Assembly (NCBI GenBank): GCA_927441425.1
Contig: CAKMKG010000039.1
Location: 1 to 41,605 of the forward strand
From: an uncultured Bacillota bacterium
GTDB taxonomy: Bacteria; Bacillota; Clostridia; Peptostreptococcales; Anaerovoracaceae
Direction of reading: 5' to 3'
DNA: 41,605 nt
Shown in pieces: positions 23,584 to 31,952 of this stretch (its first letter is position 1; each line of letters starts with the position of its first letter). The translations under genes were made by a program, and so were the position numbers. The notes beneath the pieces are model-generated. The model did no database searches. It had not been told where the DNA came from and was given only the letters and a program-made list of their open reading frames with translations.

Positions 23584-25548
23584 ATGTCATTCGAACACCT
23601 ATTTCAACCGATAAAAATCGGTAATCTCGAAATCAGAAACCGCATCGTAATGGCTCCGACGGCGACCCATTTTGAAAATGAGGACGGAACCTTCACCCAG
23701 CGGGGCATCGACCACTATGCAGCAAGATCCAAAGGCGGCGCTGGTATCATCATCATCGGCTGTGTCACCGTTGATACCAGGGCAAGATATTTCTGCTCTT
23801 CCCCTTGTGCATGGGATGACAAGTACATAGCAAACTGGAGACTGATGGCTGACGCGATCCATGAAGGCGGCGCCAAACTGTTCCCGCAGCTTATGCATCC
23901 AGGTCCAATCGATCCGCGCCCAGGCATCTGTGTCAATGCTTCACGCGTACCTGTTCCAACCCTTATGCCTGAGGTGTGGGGCGATCCGCACGAACTTACC
24001 ATCCCTGAAATCGAGCAGATCATCGATGATTTTGGTGAAGCTGCAAGACGTATGAGAGCAGCCGGATGCGACGGCGTTCAATTCCATATGGCTCACGGCG
24101 CTTATGCACTTACGGCATCCTTCGTATCCCCGATCCTGAACAAGCGTACCGACGAATACGGCGGCACCATCGAAGGGCGCATGAAGTTTCCGCTGGAATG
24201 CATCAAAGCAATCAAGGCAAAAGCCGGTGATGATTTCCCCATCATCGTCCGTATTTCCGGTGATGAACTCGATCCATACAGCAGAACTTTGAATGAGACC
24301 TTCTATGTCGTCAACATGCTGGAGAAAGCTCGCGTTGCGGCAATCGAAGTATCCGGCGGAAGCTGCCCGGCAAACGGATGGCGTGTTGTACCGATTAATG
24401 GTTTGCCCATGGCCCTCAACGCTCAGTACGCGGAAGAGGTTAAAAAGAGAACCAAACTCCCTGTCCTGACGGTAGGAAATATCAGAACACCTGAAATGGC
24501 CGAATACTTGCTCGAATCCGGAGTGGCTGATATGGTCAGTACCGCACGTGCCTTCATCGCTGATGCAGAATGGCCGAATAAAGCTGCCGGAGGCCGTTTA
24601 GACGATATCATGACCTGCTGCGGCTGCGTCGGCTGTAACGTTCTGTTAAACAACAACAAAAGCATCGGCTGTACGATCAATACCGACTGTGGTAAGGAAA
24701 CCAAAGATACCGCGATCATCCCTGCAGAAAAACCTAAGAAAGTCCTGATTGTCGGCGGAGGTCCTGCCGGTCTGGAAGCCGCCCGTATTGCTAGGCTGCG
24801 CGGACATGACGTCACTATCGTTGAAAAGAACGAAAAATTGGGCGGACAGCTAAACCTTGCTACTGTTTCTCCATCCAAGCAGAGCCTGACTCTGATCACC
24901 AAATACTTCGCAAATCAGATGAAGCAGCTTGGTGTAAACCTCATATTCAATACGGAAGTTACACCGGAATTTGTGAAGGAATGTAAACCGGATGCGGTTA
25001 TCATCGCTACCGGCGCACAGCCGGTCGTACCAAGCAGCATTTCTGGCTTTGACAAAAAGAATGTGGTTACTGCATGGGAAGTTCTGTCAAGCGAGAAAAA
25101 AGTGGGTGCGAATGTTGCCGTCATCGGCGGTGGCGCAATCGGCTGCGAAGTTGCCGAATACCTTGCAGGCCGCTTCACACGTCCTTTCACCAAAGGACGC
25201 ATTGAAGTAACCGTTGTTGAAATGCTGGGCGGTTTAGCTGCAGGGCTTGACTTCGGCACCATGGCTCATCATGCTGACCTGCTTGGCGAGTATGGAGTGA
25301 ATGTTTTTCTCAACAGTAAAGTTAAGGAGATCACCGACGACGGTTTGATCATTGATATGGATGGAACAGAAAAAGTGCTGACTGGAATGGATACTATCAT
25401 CCTCGCGATGGGATCGAAACCGTATGATCCCCTCAGTGAAAGGCTGAAAGACATCGTTCCTGAGATCCATGTCATAGGCGATGCCAAGGAAGCTCATACA
25501 GCAATGGAAGCGACTCATGACGGAGCTGACGTTGGCAGATTAGTTTAA
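23584..25548 (+). CDS. OYE-family FMN/Fe-S/FAD oxidoreductase, second of pair 1
   Basis: ATG 23584 with AAGGAGG; 654 residues, same domains as its partner: barrel (IRNRIVMAPTATHF), cysteine cluster, FAD fold (VLIVGGGPAGLEAARIA), NAD fold (VAVIGGGAIGCEVAEYL). Two departures. The active-site loop reads HMAHGAYALTASFVSP, two residues longer than in the other three copies, with the Tyr shifted. The cluster reads C345-C346-G-C348-V-G-C351 with C363 downstream, so spacing is Cx2Cx2C instead of Cx2Cx3C. It may be specialised for another substrate or act with its partner as a heteromer (inferred). It has higher GC and more regular codon use than neighbours. Confidence 0.9.
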   Translation: MSFEHLFQPIKIGNLEIRNRIVMAPTATHFENEDGTFTQRGIDHYAARSKGGAGIIIIGCVTVDTRARYFCSSPCAWDDKYIANWRLMADAIHEGGAKLFPQLMHPGPIDPRPGICVNASRVPVPTLMPEVWGDPHELTIPEIEQIIDDFGEAARRMRAAGCDGVQFHMAHGAYALTASFVSPILNKRTDEYGGTIEGRMKFPLECIKAIKAKAGDDFPIIVRISGDELDPYSRTLNETFYVVNMLEKARVAAIEVSGGSCPANGWRVVPINGLPMALNAQYAEEVKKRTKLPVLTVGNIRTPEMAEYLLESGVADMVSTARAFIADAEWPNKAAGGRLDDIMTCCGCVGCNVLLNNNKSIGCTINTDCGKETKDTAIIPAEKPKKVLIVGGGPAGLEAARIARLRGHDVTIVEKNEKLGGQLNLATVSPSKQSLTLITKYFANQMKQLGVNLIFNTEVTPEFVKECKPDAVIIATGAQPVVPSSISGFDKKNVVTAWEVLSSEKKVGANVAVIGGGAIGCEVAEYLAGRFTRPFTKGRIEVTVVEMLGGLAAGLDFGTMAHHADLLGEYGVNVFLNSKVKEITDDGLIIDMDGTEKVLTGMDTIILAMGSKPYDPLSERLKDIVPEIHVIGDAKEAHTAMEATHDGADVGRLV

Positions 25549-25621
25549 ACTTCATCGAATAAATCTTCCCTTCAATTATATTCTATTAAAAATAGCAGGG
25601 AATCAATTTATAAGCAAAAAT

Positions 25622-25685
25622 TTAGAAAACCGCTCAATTTGGTGCGCTCCTTGTCAAGTAGCACACCAAATTGAGTGGTTTTCTA
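25622..25685. terminator. long inverted repeat / terminator after OYE pair 1
   Basis: AGAAAACCGCTCAATTTGGTG (starting 25624) pairs over about 20 bp with CACCAAATTGAGTGGTTTTC (ending near 25684), two mismatches and a loop of about 19 nt. It follows the OYE stop by about 75 nt. It can serve as a terminator on either strand (AAAA/TTTT outer ends) or be a small palindromic element. The rest of 25549-25794 shows only the RBS (AAGGAGG) of the next gene. Confidence 0.5.
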
Positions 25686-25794
25686 ATACCGACGGGACAG
25701 TGAATAAGGAGCGGTACAACACTGATTGATGGTATTATGGAACTTAATATTCTTTTAAGCATATTATTATAATTAAAAACAAGGAGGTATTTCC

Positions 25795-26421
25795 ATGGCA
25801 GTTACCAAGCTGGATTCGGATTGTATTACGTATGGGCAGATGAACCTAATCAATAATCTAAGAATGCTTTGGATGGAATTTATAATATGGTCAAGGGCAT
25901 TAATTACAAGTGAAGCATCAGGCTTTGGAGACCTGGAAGCAGTGGGGCTTAAACTATACCAAATACCCTCTGAATTCTCAAATTCCTTTGAACTATTCTT
26001 CGGACAGGAAATCGCAAATGAAATACAAAGACTTTTTACAAATCAATTATTGCTTGGAGCAGAAATAGTCAGAGCTCAAAAAAAGGGAGATACGGATGCC
26101 GTTGATGCTGGAATAGTAAGAATGTATCAAAATGGAGATGAAATATCAGTTTATCTAACACAGATTAATCCTTACTGGAATAACCAAACATGGTCAGACT
26201 TATTCACAGAATTCCTTAGAACAAAAATTTTTGAGACACTGGCAATTGCCACAGGCAATTATAATGAATCGGTTGTTTTATCTGAAAACCTTCAGTATCA
26301 AGCATTAAGAATGGCAGATTACATGGCAGAGGGTTTCATTCGATATTTTATTGAAAATGATGAATCCTATATTAGAAAGACGAATCACTTCATTCATAAT
26401 CTTGCCTCTAAAGAAACATAA
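25795..26421 (+). CDS. helical protein of unknown function (sometimes named acetylglutamate kinase)
   Basis: ATG 25795 with AAGGAGG; 208 residues, mostly helical and soluble. Recognisable segments: NNLRMLWMEFIIWSRALIT, FFGQEIANEIQRLFTNQLL, INPYWNNQTWSDLFTEFL, LAIATGNYNESVVLSENLQY and ALRMADYMAEGFIRYF. Similar small proteins in clostridia are often mislabelled acetylglutamate kinase although they lack the amino-acid-kinase fold and glycine motifs; none is visible here. A paralogue survives as a C-terminal fragment at 27846-28051. Its position between two OYE modules suggests an accessory role, but the function is unknown. Confidence 0.7.
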   Translation: MAVTKLDSDCITYGQMNLINNLRMLWMEFIIWSRALITSEASGFGDLEAVGLKLYQIPSEFSNSFELFFGQEIANEIQRLFTNQLLLGAEIVRAQKKGDTDAVDAGIVRMYQNGDEISVYLTQINPYWNNQTWSDLFTEFLRTKIFETLAIATGNYNESVVLSENLQYQALRMADYMAEGFIRYFIENDESYIRKTNHFIHNLASKET

Positions 26422-26424
26422 ATC

Positions 26425-26624
26425 TGGGTTTTTGTGGCGAAAGTAACATTTATGCTTGCTATTATCCATTGCAATAAGCCTACAATAGTATAATTATATA
26501 CATATGGGGTAAATGCAACATCCTTTGCATTCAGCATGGTCATACCGACTGCCTCCTTCACAGCATCGCGGTTGCTTACTCCAGTTATGCGACCGCAATA
26601 TTAAAGCTGAACCTGCAGGAGAGA
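26425..26624 (+). pseudogene. partial copy of the HD gene and its upstream region
   Basis: Bases 26425-26520 resemble 35595-35700 (shared TTTTTGTGGC, CTACAATAGTATAAT, ATACAT, GCAACAT). Bases 26534-26620 resemble 35827-35912, coding QHGHTDCLLHSIAVAY of the HD protein. About 120 nt between them is missing and the frame soon breaks. It is therefore a duplicated, deleted remnant of the HD-gene region found 9 kb away. Confidence 0.8.
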
Positions 26625-26656
26625 CGCCTATTAATAATTGATATTCAGGGGGATGA

Positions 26657-27472
26657 ATGAATATTTTAGTAACCTTAGATTCAAATTACATAAGACCATT
26701 AAGGACTATGCTGAAATCTCTTTTCCTGAATAATCCGGGTGAGAAGTTTGATCTATTCTTATTGCATACAAGCCTGAAAAATGAAGAACTCGAAGACTTG
26801 GATTTTTTTATCAGGGCACACGGCAATAAACTAAATGTTATCTGTGTTGATGAAAACTGCTTTCGTGATGCGCCTGTACTGTTTCATTATACGAAGGAAA
26901 TGTATTTTCGTCTTCTGGCATATCAACTGCTGCCTGAAACGGTAGCCCGAATTTTGTATCTGGATCCTGATATCCTTGTTTTAAATCCGATCAGGGAATT
27001 ATATGAAGCGGATATCAACGGGTATCTTTATGCCGCGGCATATCATGATAAAATATCAATTAAAGAAATCAGCAAAATAAGGCTTTATCCATATGAAATT
27101 AACGCTTACTATAATTCAGGCGTATTATTGATGAACCTGGAGCAATTAAGAAAAGAGGCGGATGAAAAGGAAATCTTCCGATTCGTTGATGAAAACCGTG
27201 CGAAGCTGATCATGCCGGACCAGGATATTTTAAATGCATTATACGCCAATCGGATTAAGACGCTCAATGAATTATATTACAATTATGACGCACGTTACTA
27301 TACATATTATAAGCTGTCAAGCAATGGCCTTTATGATATGGACCAGGTCTTCAGCAATACGGTGATACTGCATTTCTGCGGCAAAAAGAAACCCTGGAAT
27401 AAAAAATATACCGGAGTATTCCACTCGCTTTATAAGCACTATGAAAAGCTATCCAATCGTCTGCAGACATAA
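26657..27472 (+). CDS. glycosyltransferase family 8 protein
   Basis: ATG 26657 preceded by CAGGGGGATGA; 271 residues. GT-A fold of family 8: start MNILVTLDSNYIRPLRTML, the DxD metal motif in ILYLDPDILVLNPI, the acceptor-side YYNSGVLLMNLEQLR and MPDQDILNALY, and the C-terminal HFCGKKKPW. GT8 enzymes are retaining sugar transferases using UDP-Glc or UDP-Gal, usually for cell-surface glycans. No membrane helix, so it acts in the cytoplasm. It is intact although surrounded by gene fragments and has no glycan-operon neighbours. Acceptor unknown. Confidence 0.88.
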   Translation: MNILVTLDSNYIRPLRTMLKSLFLNNPGEKFDLFLLHTSLKNEELEDLDFFIRAHGNKLNVICVDENCFRDAPVLFHYTKEMYFRLLAYQLLPETVARILYLDPDILVLNPIRELYEADINGYLYAAAYHDKISIKEISKIRLYPYEINAYYNSGVLLMNLEQLRKEADEKEIFRFVDENRAKLIMPDQDILNALYANRIKTLNELYYNYDARYYTYYKLSSNGLYDMDQVFSNTVILHFCGKKKPWNKKYTGVFHSLYKHYEKLSNRLQT

Positions 27473-27474
27473 AT

Positions 27475-27615
27475 TTATATTTCTGTGGAAGAATAGCCGG
27501 GTTTAATCATAAGAATGGTCTCAAACACCTTCCTGTTTTTTTCTTGGAGATCAAAGCTTCCGTTATTGATACACCAAGCCGATAAATCCATCCAAGATTG
27601 ATTCTTTTTAATCGA
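27475..27615 (-). pseudogene. C-terminal remnant of a TetR-family regulator
   Basis: The minus-strand frame ending at TAA 27475-27477 reads SWMDLSAWCINNGSFDLQE, then KNRKVFETILMIKPGYS. The 'WC..NGSFDL......F' pattern is typical of the last helices of TetR ligand-binding domains. No DNA-binding part is present. A related fragment lies at 28085-28246. Confidence 0.65.
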
Positions 27616-27628
27616 AATGGTCATAAAA

Positions 27629-27814
27629 AGTACTTTACGTAATCCCGCTCTTTTTGCAGATATCAAGCAGATTAAGAAGTGCGTGGACATTTCGGTGCTA
27701 TGTGTAGGAGGAATCCGCTCGTCTGAAATGGCAGATCGTTTGATCGCCGTCGGAAAGACGGACATGGTTGTGATGAGCCGTACATTGCTCGCCGACCCTG
27801 AGATGCCGAACAAC
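27629..27814 (+). pseudogene. fragment of an OYE-family barrel
   Basis: The frame reads NPALFADIKQIKKCVDISVL, then CVGGIRSSEMADRLIAVGKT and DMVVMSRTLLADPEMPN. This corresponds to beta-strands 7-8 of the OYE barrel in the intact genes nearby (compare LPVLTVGNIRTPEMAEYLLE of the second enzyme). It has neither start nor Fe-S region, so it is a fossil of another copy. Confidence 0.85.
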
Positions 27815-27845
27815 CATCACAATGTCAGTTATGGAAGCATAATAT

Positions 27846-28051
27846 AAGGGGAAAATATCCCACCTTACTGGAATGAGCAAATATGGTCAGATTTATTCTC
27901 GGAATTTATTAAAACAAAATTTTATGAAACACTGGCAATTGCCACAGGTAAATATACTGAAACGATTGTTTTATCTGAAAACCTTCAGTATCAGATATTG
28001 AGAATGGACGATTATATGTCAGAAGGTTTAATTCAGTATTTTTGTCAGTAA
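27846..28051 (+). pseudogene. C-terminal copy of the unknown protein at 25795
   Basis: The frame ending TAA 28049-28051 reads YWNEQIWSDLFSEFIKTKFY, then ETLAIATGKYTETIVLSENL and QYQILRMDDYMSEGLIQYF. It matches residues about 125-195 of the intact paralogue nearly position by position, with many base changes. The N-terminal two thirds are missing. Confidence 0.88.
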
Positions 28052-28084
28052 ACCCTCCTGATCATTTTGGACTAAGTCTCAAAT

Positions 28085-28246
28085 ACATTTCTGTTTTTAT
28101 CAAGAAGACTCAAAACTTCCATTATTGATACACCAGACCAGATTCACGCCTTCCATTGCATAAATAAGACTTTCCGAAATTTCTTTAGGCGCTACGGTAT
28201 TTAAAATCTGCCGTTTGCAAGTTTTGTATTCAACGAATACAGAACT
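28085..28246 (-). pseudogene. C-terminal remnant of a TetR-family regulator
   Basis: The minus-strand frame reads ISESLIYAMEGVNLVWCINN, then GSFESS, and hits stops; after a shift it would read KNRNVFET. It matches the fragment at 27475-27615 (WCINNGSF...KNRxVFET). Both derive from one ancestral TetR gene. The interval between this and the pucR stop holds nothing else. Confidence 0.65.
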
Positions 28247-28255
28247 GAATTTATT

Positions 28256-29779
28256 TTACAATTCCATGATTTTATAGGACAAAAATAGCTTATAACAGTC
28301 TTCTCCATCTTCAAGATTCATTCCGGTTATCTCCGATATTTTGTTGATGCGATGAACCATGGTATTTCGATGGACATATAATGCTTCCGCAGTCCGGATC
28401 TTATTTTTACCATGGATCAGATAGGTATGGAGGGTGTTGTAGTAATCGGTTCCATTTGCTTTATCATACGCTAATATTTTGAATAAACCGGGATGACAAA
28501 AATCCTCCAGATTAGATTTGTCTCCTGCCAGCGTGAGGAGCTCGTAAATATACAGTTCATCATAGTCGTAGAGATAATCGTGCCTTTTAAGCACTCTTCC
28601 TACCCGCAGTGCATTTTTGGATTGCTCATAATATTTTTTAATATCCATAATGTCGGCAAACCTCAGACTCATGCCTGCGGTTAAATTATTTTCCTTGAAA
28701 AGCTTCGCAAGGCTGGACTTTATCGAATCCAATTCCTGTGGTTTTTTTAAATTCAAAAGAACGCAGAGATTTTCATCGTAATAGATAGGCTTGCAGTATG
28801 GCAGAAAGCTTTCTACGGTTCTTTTTAAATACTCCACATGATAAAAGGTGATATCACTCTTTGGTATGTCGGCCGTAATCAGATAAAAATCCTGAGGCTG
28901 ATCCCATTGCAGTGATTTGACTCTTTCCTTTACTATCTTTCTGTTATCAAATTTCTCATCAAGGAGGTCCGTGATCAGATATTCATACATAACGCCTGAA
29001 AAGTTTTCAAAGTTTTTATTTTTCTGCATTTCAGAAGAGACGACGTCGCAAAGGAGCCTTGTTATTTCAATATCTTCCTCCTTCAAATCCTGATCGTTTT
29101 CAAAAACGGTGAGATAGCCGACGATCGTATCCCTTATAATGATCTTTCCAACAATTTTTCTCAACGATTTAAGAGAATCATGGTCGATAAAAACCGGCAG
29201 TTGGCTGTCGACTACCTTCTGAGTATTTTTTTGCCGTTTGAATTCCGTGATGTATTTCTGAGGACAATATCCCAGACTGACCATTTCATTCCAGGAGGGA
29301 TCGGCGACCTCTCTGCTGGTAGAGGTGGCGAGGAGCTTAAATGAGGAATCCATCAGGATGATGGGGTTTCCCAATATCTCCGAGCCCAACTGAACGATGT
29401 ACTTCAGCCCTCTCCCTTTGATGAGAGAGTTCAGGAGCTCGGCGGAGCTATCTATGATTTTTGTTCTGGAATAGAATATATTTTGGACATCATTGAACAG
29501 CTTTAAAAAATCGGTTCCCTCGGAAAGTTCGGCAACATTTAGCGGAAAGGATGAAAAATCAAAATTGCAGTCATTGATGATGATCAGGCCGACCTTATCT
29601 TTATCTCTAACCTCTGAAAGCATGGATGCTTTTCCGACATAAAGCATATGATTTGCCAGCATCATATCTTTCCCACAGAGCAGCCTTACTCCTTTAAATA
29701 TTGCCTCGGGATTTGTTATCGATAAACGGATCTCATATTCTGATAATTTCTTCACTACATATTCTAATGTGACAGACAT
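28256..29779 (-). CDS. PucR-family transcriptional regulator (module 2)
   Basis: Start taken at ATG 29779 (MSVTLEYVVKKL) with GGGGGTG upstream; 507 residues. The N-terminal PucR sensor domain (about 1-120; GVRLLCGKDMMLANHMLYVG) is followed by a GAF-like/CdaR middle and the C-terminal helix-turn-helix (YLIHGKNKIRTAEALYVHRN, TMVHRINKISEITGMNLED). Full-length PucR architecture, unlike the shorter module-1 paralogue. It is divergent from the second OYE pair (29999-33887) with a 219-nt shared region and probably controls it. The substrate pathway is not evident. Confidence 0.9.
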   Translation of the reverse strand: MSVTLEYVVKKLSEYEIRLSITNPEAIFKGVRLLCGKDMMLANHMLYVGKASMLSEVRDKDKVGLIIINDCNFDFSSFPLNVAELSEGTDFLKLFNDVQNIFYSRTKIIDSSAELLNSLIKGRGLKYIVQLGSEILGNPIILMDSSFKLLATSTSREVADPSWNEMVSLGYCPQKYITEFKRQKNTQKVVDSQLPVFIDHDSLKSLRKIVGKIIIRDTIVGYLTVFENDQDLKEEDIEITRLLCDVVSSEMQKNKNFENFSGVMYEYLITDLLDEKFDNRKIVKERVKSLQWDQPQDFYLITADIPKSDITFYHVEYLKRTVESFLPYCKPIYYDENLCVLLNLKKPQELDSIKSSLAKLFKENNLTAGMSLRFADIMDIKKYYEQSKNALRVGRVLKRHDYLYDYDELYIYELLTLAGDKSNLEDFCHPGLFKILAYDKANGTDYYNTLHTYLIHGKNKIRTAEALYVHRNTMVHRINKISEITGMNLEDGEDCYKLFLSYKIMEL

Positions 29780-29798
29780 CGTCATCACCCCCTTCTAT

Positions 29799-29828
29799 AT
29801 TATAGTGCAAAAAGCACAATATTGCATA
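29799..29828 (-). promoter_or_regulatory. pucR module 2 promoter with dyad
   Basis: Minus strand TATAAT (29804-29799) lies directly after the dyad GTGCAAAAAGCAC (29805-29817), whose flank reads TATTGTGC on the minus strand. The -35 is not clear. The same TATTGTGC lies just before the -10 of the other pucR gene, suggesting autoregulation through a shared site. Confidence 0.5.
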
Positions 29829-29998
29829 GGCAAAATTATTTAATATACCAATGATTTTCTTATGGCATTATGGTAAGTTATAGTTGTTAGTATATTAACA
29901 AACAAAGTGATGTCAAATTAAAGTTAAAAAAGTAAAGTCTTGATCCACTGCAGAAAAACTATGAAGGAAAGGCTAAGAAAAAAGAAAGGGTGATTATT

Positions 29999-31924
29999 TT
30001 GAAAATTCTTCAACCGGGGATGATATCAAAGCTGGAATTGAAAAACAGGATCATGTTTGCCCCCATGGGGAGCCATATCGACAACTTCGGGACCAAAACC
30101 CATTACTATTTTGTAGAGAGGGCAAAAGGAGGAGCGGGGCTCATTGTGATTCCCATCTTCGCTACGGAAGCAGTGGAATATGGCACGCCAAGTCTGTATT
30201 TGGATGAAAACTGCTATGAAGCCTTTAAAAATCTTATTGACGATATCCATGCAAACGGCGCGAAAGCATGCCTGCAAATGGTACCGGGGTATGGAAGACT
30301 GTTTCCTGGGGCCAAAAACTATGAAATACCGGTATCTGCCTCTGCGGTTCCTGCACTTTATGATCCAAACGTCATCTGCCACGAACTGTCTGCGGATGAA
30401 ATCAAATCCATTGAGAAAGGTTTCCGGGAAACGGCTGAGCTTGTAAAAAAAGCGGGTGCTGACGCAATTGAGATCCATGCTTACGGTGGGTATCTTACGG
30501 ACCAATTCTTAAGCTCAATATGGAATAAACGCACTGACGAATATGGCGGCAATTTGAAGAACAGAGCCCGGTTCCTGCTGGAGCTGATTGAAATTGTCAA
30601 GGAGGTATGCGGAGCGGATTATCCTCTGCTTGTAAAATACACGCCTGCCCACTATATGCCGGGAGAAGGATATCGAACCATAGAAGAGGGTGTCGAACTC
30701 TCAAAGCTGCTGGAAACGGCAGGGGTACATCTTCTGCATGTGGATGCCGGATGTCATGAGCGCGCTTATCTGGCAATGCCTCCGATCTATCAGCAGGAGC
30801 AGACCTTTCAGCTTCGATCTTCGGAGATCGTTAAAAAGGCGGTGTCCGTACCGGTGGCATCCAATTCCAAACTGGGTGATATTGAAAGGGCGGAAGCTGC
30901 TCTGGAACAGAATAAGCTGGACTTCTTAATGATAGGGCGGGGTTTGCTTGCAGATCCTTATCTTCCTGTTAAACTCGCCGAAGGACGTCCTGATGATATC
31001 CGTCCTTGTATTGGCTGCAATGAAAGCTGCATTGGCCAGGTTACCGCAGGAGCGCATGTTACCTGTACGGTAAATCCGAAGACAGGCAGGGAGGCGGAAA
31101 TGGAACTCCCTGAAACCTCATCCCCGAAGAAGATTCTGGTAATCGGAGGAGGCCCGGGAGGGATGTCGGCGGCGATTGATGCGGCAAATGCCGGCCATTC
31201 GGTTGAGCTTTGGGAAAAAACCTCCCGCCTCGGAGGGATGATCATCCCCGCCGGCCGTCCAAGCTTCAAGCTGGAAATCAATCGCCTTATCGATTATTAC
31301 CGAATCCAGATTCTGAAACTGGGAATCAGGGTGAAATTCTGCACCGCTGCAACGGCAGAATCCATCCTGGAAGCGGCTCCGGATGCGGTGATCCTGGCAA
31401 CAGGCGCAAAGCCTCTGGTACTCCGCAGTATCCCGGGTATCGATGGAAGAAATGTGGTCACCGCCATCGATGCCATGCTTGACAAATGTACCCTGGGCAC
31501 CAATCTCGCAGTGATCGGAGGCGGCCTTGTGGGCTGTGAAACTTCTTTGCACCTTACTCCGAGAGGGAAAAAAATAACATTGATCGAAATGCAGCCAAAG
31601 CTGCTGCCGGAACCGATTTTCCATATGAATGAATCCATGCTTACCGAAATGATAGAAAATGATAAAAACATATCAGTACTTACCGGAACAAAGCTTTTAA
31701 GCATAAAGGAAGACGGCATCGCTGTGGAAAAGGACGGAGAGACCCAGACTATTCCCTGCGACACGGTGGTATTGTCAATGGGGCTGCAGTCTGAAAACAC
31801 TCTTGTAAAAGAATTGGAAGATAAAATTCCCGTATTCGTTATTGGAGATTGCCGGTCACCGAGGCATATCGCAGAAGCCGTACTGGAGGCCCGCCAATCT
31901 GTGCAGCATTTGTCAGCTAAGTAA
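29999..31924 (+). CDS. OYE-family FMN/4Fe-4S/FAD oxidoreductase, first of pair 2
   Basis: TTG start at 29999 (KILQPGMISKLELKN) with GAAAGG about 9 nt upstream; a GTG at 29990 is an alternative. 641 residues. Barrel motifs: LELKNRIMFAPMGSH, HAYGGYLTDQFLS, NKRTDEYGGNLKNR, FLMIGRGLLADPYLP. Fe-S ligands C337, C340, C344, C356 (CIGCNESC). FAD fold ILVIGGGPGGMSAAIDA; NAD fold LAVIGGGLVGCETSLHL. It shares specific stretches with the enzyme at 21595 (SASAVPALYDPNVICHELSA versus SASAIPAHNNPNVLCHELTI; DAGCxxx), so the two are the equivalent members of the modules. A predicted C=C reductase of unknown substrate, co-transcribed with the next gene (28-nt gap). Confidence 0.9.
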   Translation: MKILQPGMISKLELKNRIMFAPMGSHIDNFGTKTHYYFVERAKGGAGLIVIPIFATEAVEYGTPSLYLDENCYEAFKNLIDDIHANGAKACLQMVPGYGRLFPGAKNYEIPVSASAVPALYDPNVICHELSADEIKSIEKGFRETAELVKKAGADAIEIHAYGGYLTDQFLSSIWNKRTDEYGGNLKNRARFLLELIEIVKEVCGADYPLLVKYTPAHYMPGEGYRTIEEGVELSKLLETAGVHLLHVDAGCHERAYLAMPPIYQQEQTFQLRSSEIVKKAVSVPVASNSKLGDIERAEAALEQNKLDFLMIGRGLLADPYLPVKLAEGRPDDIRPCIGCNESCIGQVTAGAHVTCTVNPKTGREAEMELPETSSPKKILVIGGGPGGMSAAIDAANAGHSVELWEKTSRLGGMIIPAGRPSFKLEINRLIDYYRIQILKLGIRVKFCTAATAESILEAAPDAVILATGAKPLVLRSIPGIDGRNVVTAIDAMLDKCTLGTNLAVIGGGLVGCETSLHLTPRGKKITLIEMQPKLLPEPIFHMNESMLTEMIENDKNISVLTGTKLLSIKEDGIAVEKDGETQTIPCDTVVLSMGLQSENTLVKELEDKIPVFVIGDCRSPRHIAEAVLEARQSVQHLSAK

Positions 31925-31952
31925 TCATTAAAATAAAAGGAGAGGGATAAGA

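Noticed and set aside
25795..26421. Acetylglutamate kinase
   Set aside because: No amino-acid-kinase glycine-rich motifs or fold pattern; the name seems to be a database artefact.
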